Shown here one piece after another: positions 28,627 to 34,240 of a stretch of DNA of 34,240 nt. The notes below the pieces were generated by a model. It worked only from the letters and a program-made list of their open reading frames with translations. It was not told the origin of the DNA and did no database searches. Source of the stretch: Tissierellaceae bacterium (GTDB taxonomy: Bacteria; Bacillota; Clostridia; Tissierellales; Tissierellaceae); assembly GCA_029257065.1 (NCBI GenBank), contig JARIDA010000114.1, positions 1 through 34,240 on the forward strand, written 5' to 3'. Within the stretch, counting starts at the first letter, position 1, and each line of letters begins with the position of its first letter. Made by a program: the position numbers and the translations under genes.

Positions 28627-28717
28627 TTTAATTTCCTCCTATTTGGTTAAGTATTAAAAACTTTCTATACTTACTATTATTGATAACCATTTTTTAATAT
28701 TTAAACCAAATAAAATT

Positions 28718-30151
28718 TTATAGCATTTGAATTATAGGAGTTAATAATCCAATAAGCAGACCTAATACTCCTCCCAAAAGAGTTATTGCTCTTAACTCTT
28801 TATCTGCTATATCAAAAATCAACTTTTCTACAAAGTCCAATTCAAACTCATTTATTGTACTTTCTACAATATGTCCAATATTAAAACTCTTTATTATCTG
28901 TGGTAATCTATCTTTTATATTATTATCAAATATTTTTTTAAGAATAATATATATACCATTCTTATCTATATTAAGAGAGTCTAATATATCCATTATTTCT
29001 ATATCTTCAATCTTCTCAATATTTTTATTTAAATTGTATTCTATAATTTCTTCAAATTTATCTGAATTTAAAATATTTTCTATATTAGAAATTAATATTT
29101 CTACAATAGGCTTTTTATCCATTTGTAGACTTCTATTTTCTAATTCATTAAACAGATTATTATTTAATAATTCTTTTCTAATTAATTGAACTATATATTT
29201 ATCTATCTCTATTTTTTCTATAATATTAGATAAATCTTCTCCTATTTCATATGCTTTTTTATCCAATAGATCATTTATAATTGATTTGATTCCTAAATTC
29301 ATATCTCTTATTGCAATATCACTTTTAATATAATCCTTAAGAGCATAGTATATTTTGTCTGAAATAGTGTCTACAGATACAAAAGTAGTTATAATTCCAC
29401 TAACATTTTTTTCTACCATATTTGATATGGATACCTTCAATCTTTTTTCCATAGATGGTGAAGTTAATAATGTCCTTATTTTATATCCAATTATTCTTTG
29501 ATTTTCATCTAAATAACTAGATAGTTTTTCCTTTATATTTTCAGGTAATATACTATTTAACTTTCTATCATCAGCTAATATTAATTTTATTTTTTCTTCC
29601 AGTTGATTTTGAATTAACAACTCAAATTCTCTATCAGATATAAAATCTCTAAACTCTGTTTCCAAATATTTAATGATCTTTTTATTTAATTCTTTATCAT
29701 TTAATTTTGTCATTAGGAAATATTCTAAAGACTTCATATGCTTTTTTTCTCTTGCTTCCTTTAAAATAAGATTTTTTATTTCAATTACAAATACATTTCT
29801 AAAATTTGAATACTCAGCCAGAGTGTTTTTCTCTAATATACTTTTAAGGGTAGATTTCTCTTCTTCTAAATATATTAAATATTTTTCTATACTGTTTTTT
29901 ATCTTTATTTCCAAGTTTTTTTCATCTGCAAATTTAACTATAGATTCTGGAGATAATAAGTAGTCTTCAACTGTTTCACCTATATTTATTGATATTCTCT
30001 TTTGTTCCTTTGGAATTAATCCAGGTGTAAAGGGTATTTTAATACCTAAAAAATATTTTTCTTTATAGGGTCTAAACAACATTTTAATTGCTAACCAATT
30101 GGTAAAAAAACCTATTATTGCTCCCAGTATTCCAGTTACTATAAATTTCAT
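28718..30151 (-). CDS. DUF445 family membrane protein (YheB-like)
   Basis: N-terminus GAIIGFFTNWLAIKMLFRPYKEKYFLGIKIPFTPGLIPKEQKRIS and C-terminal TM GGVLGLLIGLLTPII. Confidence 0.9.
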   Translation of the reverse strand: MKFIVTGILGAIIGFFTNWLAIKMLFRPYKEKYFLGIKIPFTPGLIPKEQKRISINIGETVEDYLLSPESIVKFADEKNLEIKIKNSIEKYLIYLEEEKSTLKSILEKNTLAEYSNFRNVFVIEIKNLILKEAREKKHMKSLEYFLMTKLNDKELNKKIIKYLETEFRDFISDREFELLIQNQLEEKIKLILADDRKLNSILPENIKEKLSSYLDENQRIIGYKIRTLLTSPSMEKRLKVSISNMVEKNVSGIITTFVSVDTISDKIYYALKDYIKSDIAIRDMNLGIKSIINDLLDKKAYEIGEDLSNIIEKIEIDKYIVQLIRKELLNNNLFNELENRSLQMDKKPIVEILISNIENILNSDKFEEIIEYNLNKNIEKIEDIEIMDILDSLNIDKNGIYIILKKIFDNNIKDRLPQIIKSFNIGHIVESTINEFELDFVEKLIFDIADKELRAITLLGGVLGLLIGLLTPIIQML

Positions 30152-30170
30152 CTCTCACCTCTTTTACAAT

Positions 30171-30208
30171 TTAAAGCTGATTGAATAATATTATTCAATC
30201 AGCTTTAA
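30171..30208. terminator. Perfect 38-nt palindrome, terminator of htpG
   Basis: TTAAAGCTGATTGAATAAT/ATTATTCAATCAGCTTTAA immediately after the htpG stop on the minus strand. Confidence 0.8.
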
Positions 30209-30210
30209 TC

Positions 30211-32088
30211 TTACATTAACTTAGATATATTATTAGTAAATTCAACTGGGTCTTCTATCTCTAAGCCTTCTATTAAAAGTGCTTGATCATAAAGTACATC
30301 CACATACAATTCAAATCTCGCTCTATCATTGTCATGTGCAGCTTTCATCTTCTCAAATATTTCATGTTCTATGTTAATTTCTAATATCTTTTCTGCTCGA
30401 ACATTTTCACCTTCAGGCATGGCTCTTAGTACCTTTTCCATTTCTAAAGATATTTCTCCTTCAGTTGAAAAACAAACTGGATGATTCTTTAATCGATTCG
30501 ATGGTTTTACATCTACAACTTTTCCATCTAATAATTTTATTATATCAGAAAACAAATCCTTATTCTCTTCTATTTTTTCCTTAATCTCTTCTTTATCCTC
30601 TTCTGATTCTATCCCTAAATCATCAGATGTTACAGATTTAAACTCTTTATTATCATAAGACTGCATCATTTTAACTACGAATTCGTCTATATGATCCACT
30701 AAATAAAGTATTTCATATCCTTTTTCTTTTAATAGTTCTGTTTGAGGCATTGAATCTACTCTATCTAAGGATTCTCCTGTTGCATAATAGATATTCTCTT
30801 GATCCTCTTTCATTCTCTCCACATATTCTTTTAATGTTGTATATGCCTTATCCTTTGATGAATAGAATAGAACCAAATCTTCCAGTTTCTCTTTATCCCT
30901 ACCAAAATTATCATAAACTCCATATTTTAATTGCATACCAAAATTATCAAAAATGGATTCATAGTTCTCTCTATCTTCTTCCAAAATACTCTCTAATTCT
31001 CTTCTAATTCTTTTTTCTATATTACTGGCAATTAAATTTAACTGTCTATCATGTTGTAACATTTCTCTGGATATATTTAAAGATAAGTCTTCTGAGTCCA
31101 CTACACCTTTTACAAAGCTAAAATAATCTGGAAGTAAATCAGAACACTTCTCCATTATCATAACTCCACTGGAGTAAAGTTCTAATCCTTTCTCATAATC
31201 ATTTGTGTAAAAATCATAAGGAGCTTCACTTGGAATATATAATATGGAAGTAAATCTTAATAAACCATCCACAGTCATATGAATAGACTTTGCTGGTTTA
31301 TCCAATCCAAATCTTTTTTCTTTATAGAAATTTTCATAATCCTCTTCTTCTAAATCATTTCTATTTCTTCTCCAAAGAGGTACCATACTATTTATTATCT
31401 CTTCCTCTTTATATTCTTCATACTCATCCTCTGTTCCCTCTTTTAATCTTCTATTAGTAACTTCCATTTTAATTGGATATCTAATATAATCAGAATATTT
31501 TTTTATAATATCTATTATTCTATATTCTTCCAAATATTGATCATAATCATCTTCTTCTGTATTTTCTTTTATTTTAAGAGTTATATCTGTTCCAATATTT
31601 TCTTTATCCGTTTCTTCTATAGTATAACCCTCTTCTCCTGATGATTTCCAAAGATAGGCCTTATCTGAGTCTAGACTTCTACTTCTAACTTCTATTTCAT
31701 CTGCAACCATAAAAGCTGAATAAAACCCTACTCCAAACTGCCCAATTATGTCATATCCTTCTTCAATATCATTTAATGATTTAAAATCAAGAGATCCACT
31801 TTTAGCTATAATCCCTAAATTTTCATCTAATTCTGCTTTTGTCATTCCTATTCCAGTGTCTGAAATAGTCAGTTTTCTATTATCACTATCTATATCTATC
31901 TTTATATAATAATCAGATTTATTGAATTCTAAGTTTTCATCTGTAAGTGCTCTATAATAAATTTTATCTATAGCATCACTAGAATTTGATATTAATTCTC
32001 TTAAAAATATTTCTTTTTGTGTATAAATTGAATTTATCATTAAGTCTAATAGTCGTTTAGACTCTGCTTTAAACTCTCTTTTTTCCAT
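30211..32088 (-). CDS. htpG: Molecular chaperone HtpG (Hsp90)
   Basis: Hsp90 motifs: [44 protein letters not shown]. Confidence 0.97.
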   Translation of the reverse strand: MEKREFKAESKRLLDLMINSIYTQKEIFLRELISNSSDAIDKIYYRALTDENLEFNKSDYYIKIDIDSDNRKLTISDTGIGMTKAELDENLGIIAKSGSLDFKSLNDIEEGYDIIGQFGVGFYSAFMVADEIEVRSRSLDSDKAYLWKSSGEEGYTIEETDKENIGTDITLKIKENTEEDDYDQYLEEYRIIDIIKKYSDYIRYPIKMEVTNRRLKEGTEDEYEEYKEEEIINSMVPLWRRNRNDLEEEDYENFYKEKRFGLDKPAKSIHMTVDGLLRFTSILYIPSEAPYDFYTNDYEKGLELYSSGVMIMEKCSDLLPDYFSFVKGVVDSEDLSLNISREMLQHDRQLNLIASNIEKRIRRELESILEEDRENYESIFDNFGMQLKYGVYDNFGRDKEKLEDLVLFYSSKDKAYTTLKEYVERMKEDQENIYYATGESLDRVDSMPQTELLKEKGYEILYLVDHIDEFVVKMMQSYDNKEFKSVTSDDLGIESEEDKEEIKEKIEENKDLFSDIIKLLDGKVVDVKPSNRLKNHPVCFSTEGEISLEMEKVLRAMPEGENVRAEKILEINIEHEIFEKMKAAHDNDRARFELYVDVLYDQALLIEGLEIEDPVEFTNNISKLM

Positions 32089-32114
32089 AATATCATCCTT
32101 TCATCACTAACACT

Positions 32115-32141
32115 TTAGCACTCTCTACTCTTAACTGCTAA
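32115..32141 (-). promoter_or_regulatory. CIRCE-like (HrcA operator) element upstream of htpG
   Basis: TTAGCACTC-N9-AACTGCTAA; left arm identical to CIRCE, right arm 7/9; sits at the predicted transcription start. Confidence 0.82.
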
Positions 32142-32148
32142 CAATTAA

Positions 32149-32177
32149 TTTATACCATATATTTTTTTCCATGTCAA
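32149..32177 (-). promoter_or_regulatory. Sigma-A promoter of htpG (TTGACA-N17-TATAAA)
   Basis: -35 at 32172-32177 and -10 at 32149-32154 on the minus strand. Confidence 0.85.
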
Positions 32178-32199
32178 GATTTTCCCTTTACAATAAAAA

Positions 32200-32226
32200 G
32201 AAGATATAGATGTCATCTATATCTTC
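32200..32226 (-). terminator. Intrinsic terminator of the baeRF-like gene
   Basis: GAAGATATAGATG/CATCTATATCTTC followed by TTTTT on the minus strand. Confidence 0.85.
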
Positions 32227-32246
32227 CAATCTATAATTTATTTTTC

Positions 32247-33404
32247 TTAGTATCTAAATATAGCTGCTACTCCAGTTTCTTCAGGGAATCTCTCTTTTGG
32301 TAATACAATTACTTCTCCTCCCTGAGCATAGGTCATTATAGCTAGTTGATTTATTAAATCACCTATATCTGAATCTTCTAAATCTCCTTCTATTAATTTT
32401 CTTGACTCAGTATCATATACACTTGGTATTACTCTATCAGCTTCTACTATTAAAGTGTCAACTCTACCTAGTTCACATCCATATGCAATTTCTAATGGAT
32501 CTCTTGAAGAGATAAATTCTGATTTAGCACTTTGATATTCATCTAATAAGTCTTCTGTTTTATTTAGATAAATAGGCTCTATTACTTCCCAAACCACATT
32601 ATTAAGATCATCCACATCTATAGAATCAAATGATTTATCTATTCCATCATCCAATAAAAATTTATTCTTACTTATACTTCTAAATTCTCCTTGGTTTTCA
32701 GATAGAGCAATTAATATTAGTGGAATTTCTTCAATGGAACTATAATGGTCGTATACAGTATAATCTACATATCTAAAAAACTTTCTAGTATCTCTTTCAA
32801 GACCTTCTTGTTTTGTATTATGCCCATGCATACTTACATTAGCACCATCTCCACGAGCACCTTTATAGCTTGCAAAATTTATTACCCTACCTTTTCTGTC
32901 ATCACTTAATAATTCTTCTTTTTTAGTTATTATATCCTCATCTAAATTAACCTCTTCAAAGGAATATCTACTTCCCTCATAAAGTTTAAATTCATCTTTA
33001 GATAATCCTAAAACATGATATTTATCATATGATTGATAGTTTCTTATTAATGGTTTTATATAGAACTCATTTGATACTTCTGCATATTCCTCCACTTTTC
33101 TATTCAATACATAATATATAGCCCTTTTATCATTTAAGAGGATTGCTAATCCTTCAGATAATCTATTCCAAAAATATGGATCTTCTGAAATTTCAATCAG
33201 GGGATCTAATACTTTCTCTATCTCTCTCTTATTCATATTTTCTGAAAGTGAGCTTTCTACTTCTGATATTAAATTTTTAAACCTAATCCTGTCCTGTCTC
33301 CAATCTCCAGACTCCTTTTCCGTAGGCATATAAATAGATATATAAAACTCACTATCCTCTGACATAATATCATGTGGAAATTCATTTACTCTTAGTAATT
33401 TCAT
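32247..33404 (-). CDS. Predicted bacterial archaeo-eukaryotic release-factor-like (baeRF) family protein
   Basis: N-terminal YISIYMPT..DRIRFKNLISEVESSL, central GLAILLNDKRAIYYVL..., Gly/His loop SMHGHNTKQ..RDTRKFFRYVD, C-terminal GVAAIFRY. Start at 33404 with aaaggagat RBS. Confidence 0.65.
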   Translation of the reverse strand: MKLLRVNEFPHDIMSEDSEFYISIYMPTEKESGDWRQDRIRFKNLISEVESSLSENMNKREIEKVLDPLIEISEDPYFWNRLSEGLAILLNDKRAIYYVLNRKVEEYAEVSNEFYIKPLIRNYQSYDKYHVLGLSKDEFKLYEGSRYSFEEVNLDEDIITKKEELLSDDRKGRVINFASYKGARGDGANVSMHGHNTKQEGLERDTRKFFRYVDYTVYDHYSSIEEIPLILIALSENQGEFRSISKNKFLLDDGIDKSFDSIDVDDLNNVVWEVIEPIYLNKTEDLLDEYQSAKSEFISSRDPLEIAYGCELGRVDTLIVEADRVIPSVYDTESRKLIEGDLEDSDIGDLINQLAIMTYAQGGEVIVLPKERFPEETGVAAIFRY

Positions 33405-33482
33405 ATTGTTATCTCCTTTCATAAAATATAATCTCTAAACTTCTTCTATATTACTCTTACCCATTAATCTGCATTTAAAAAA

Positions 33483-33510
33483 AGGATATTTAGTTTTATC
33501 CAAATATCCT
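33483..33510. terminator. Terminator-like hairpin after degV-like gene
   Basis: AGGATATTT...AAATATCCT; overlaps/abuts the stop codon region. Confidence 0.5.
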
Positions 33511-34240
33511 CTAATCTATTATTAACTCTTTCAAATTTTTTATCCGCATTTTTAATTTATCTCTTAAATTTTGATCAACTATATTTCCCTTTTCTAGAAA
33601 AAACATTGATAATCCACCAGAACCAACATGAGTTCCTACAGCTGATCCCTTTTGCATAATATAAATTTCACCTGTAAAATCAGTTTTTTCGTATATCTCT
33701 TTTTTTAAATCCTCTGCCAATTTAATATTATCTGTATATCCTATATTAATAAAATTAGTCTGGTCCTTATCTACTCTTTTTTCAAACTCTTCAATATAGT
33801 ATCTAAAAACTCTTCTAAGTCCTCTCTCTTTAGCTATTATTTTTCCTTTTCCATCTTTCATAGTCATTATGGGTTTTATATTTAATATCTTGCCTATAAA
33901 TGCACTTGAATTACTCAATCTTCCACTTTTAATTAAATTATCAAGATCATCAACACATAAAAAATGTTTTATATTTTTTTTATATTCTTCACAAAATTCT
34001 ATTAACTCTTCAAATGTAAATCCTTCTTCTAGTAGTTGGGCTGCTTTCATTATTAACCAACCACTTCCCAAACTCATAGAACAAGAATCGACAATATGAA
34101 TTTTTATATCTGCAGATTCATTATTACTATAATAATAGTCCTTAGCCAATACTGCTGACTGATATGCTCCACTGGTTCCGCTAGACATACATATACATAA
34201 TATTTCCTTATAGCCTTCTTTTTTACTAGATTCAAATATT
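33511..34240 (-). CDS. DegV family protein (5' end beyond window)
   Basis: Reading frame stays open to the window edge (IFESSKKEGYKEILCICMSSGTSGAYQSA...); DegV motifs; tracked ATG at 34188 is internal. Confidence 0.88.
   Translation of the reverse strand, partial: IFESSKKEGYKEILCICMSSGTSGAYQSAVLAKDYYYSNNESADIKIHIVDSCSMSLGSGWLIMKAAQLLEEGFTFEELIEFCEEYKKNIKHFLCVDDLDNLIKSGRLSNSSAFIGKILNIKPIMTMKDGKGKIIAKERGLRRVFRYYIEEFEKRVDKDQTNFINIGYTDNIKLAEDLKKEIYEKTDFTGEIYIMQKGSAVGTHVGSGGLSMFFLEKGNIVDQNLRDKLKMRIKNLKELIID

Noticed and set aside
1-34240. CRISPR arrays, tRNA/rRNA genes, insertion sequences, prophage or known defence islands
   Set aside because: No direct-repeat arrays, transposase/integrase motifs, structural RNA gene sequences or defence gene sets were seen; the SNF2 ATPase stands alone.

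Overview
The window is about 34 kb of AT-rich chromosome from a low-GC Firmicute. Gene content suggests a Clostridia/Tissierellia-like anaerobe, but the taxonomy is inferred. About 23 protein genes are densely packed. I found no tRNA, rRNA, CRISPR array, transposase or phage genes. Most genes are housekeeping or transport: T-box-controlled tyrS, a DMT exporter, an RND efflux locus with a TolC-like gene and TetR regulator, M20 amidohydrolase plus YfcC carrier, NCS2 purine permease, MATE exporter, NUDIX, patatin, dCMP deaminase, viroplasmin-RNase H, nitroreductase, PgpA, DAACS symporter, SWIM/SNF2 helicase, a siroheme-type 4Fe-4S protein, DUF1576, NrdJ, FMN reductase, DUF445, HtpG, an eRF1-like (baeRF-type) protein and a partial DegV. 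The observations most worth follow-up are: (1) a TolC homologue next to an RND pump that appears to lack the outer-membrane beta-barrel strands but keeps the adaptor-docking tips; (2) a tyrS T-box leader with a strikingly short Stem I (K-turn, specifier loop, then a 3-bp cap); (3) a predicted baeRF-family release-factor-like protein beside a CIRCE-controlled htpG; (4) compact regulatory layouts, namely a promoter inside a terminator loop, a terminator embedded in two convergent coding ends, a TetR-type operator between divergent promoters, and NrdR boxes at nrdJ. All functional calls come from reading sequence without database searches.
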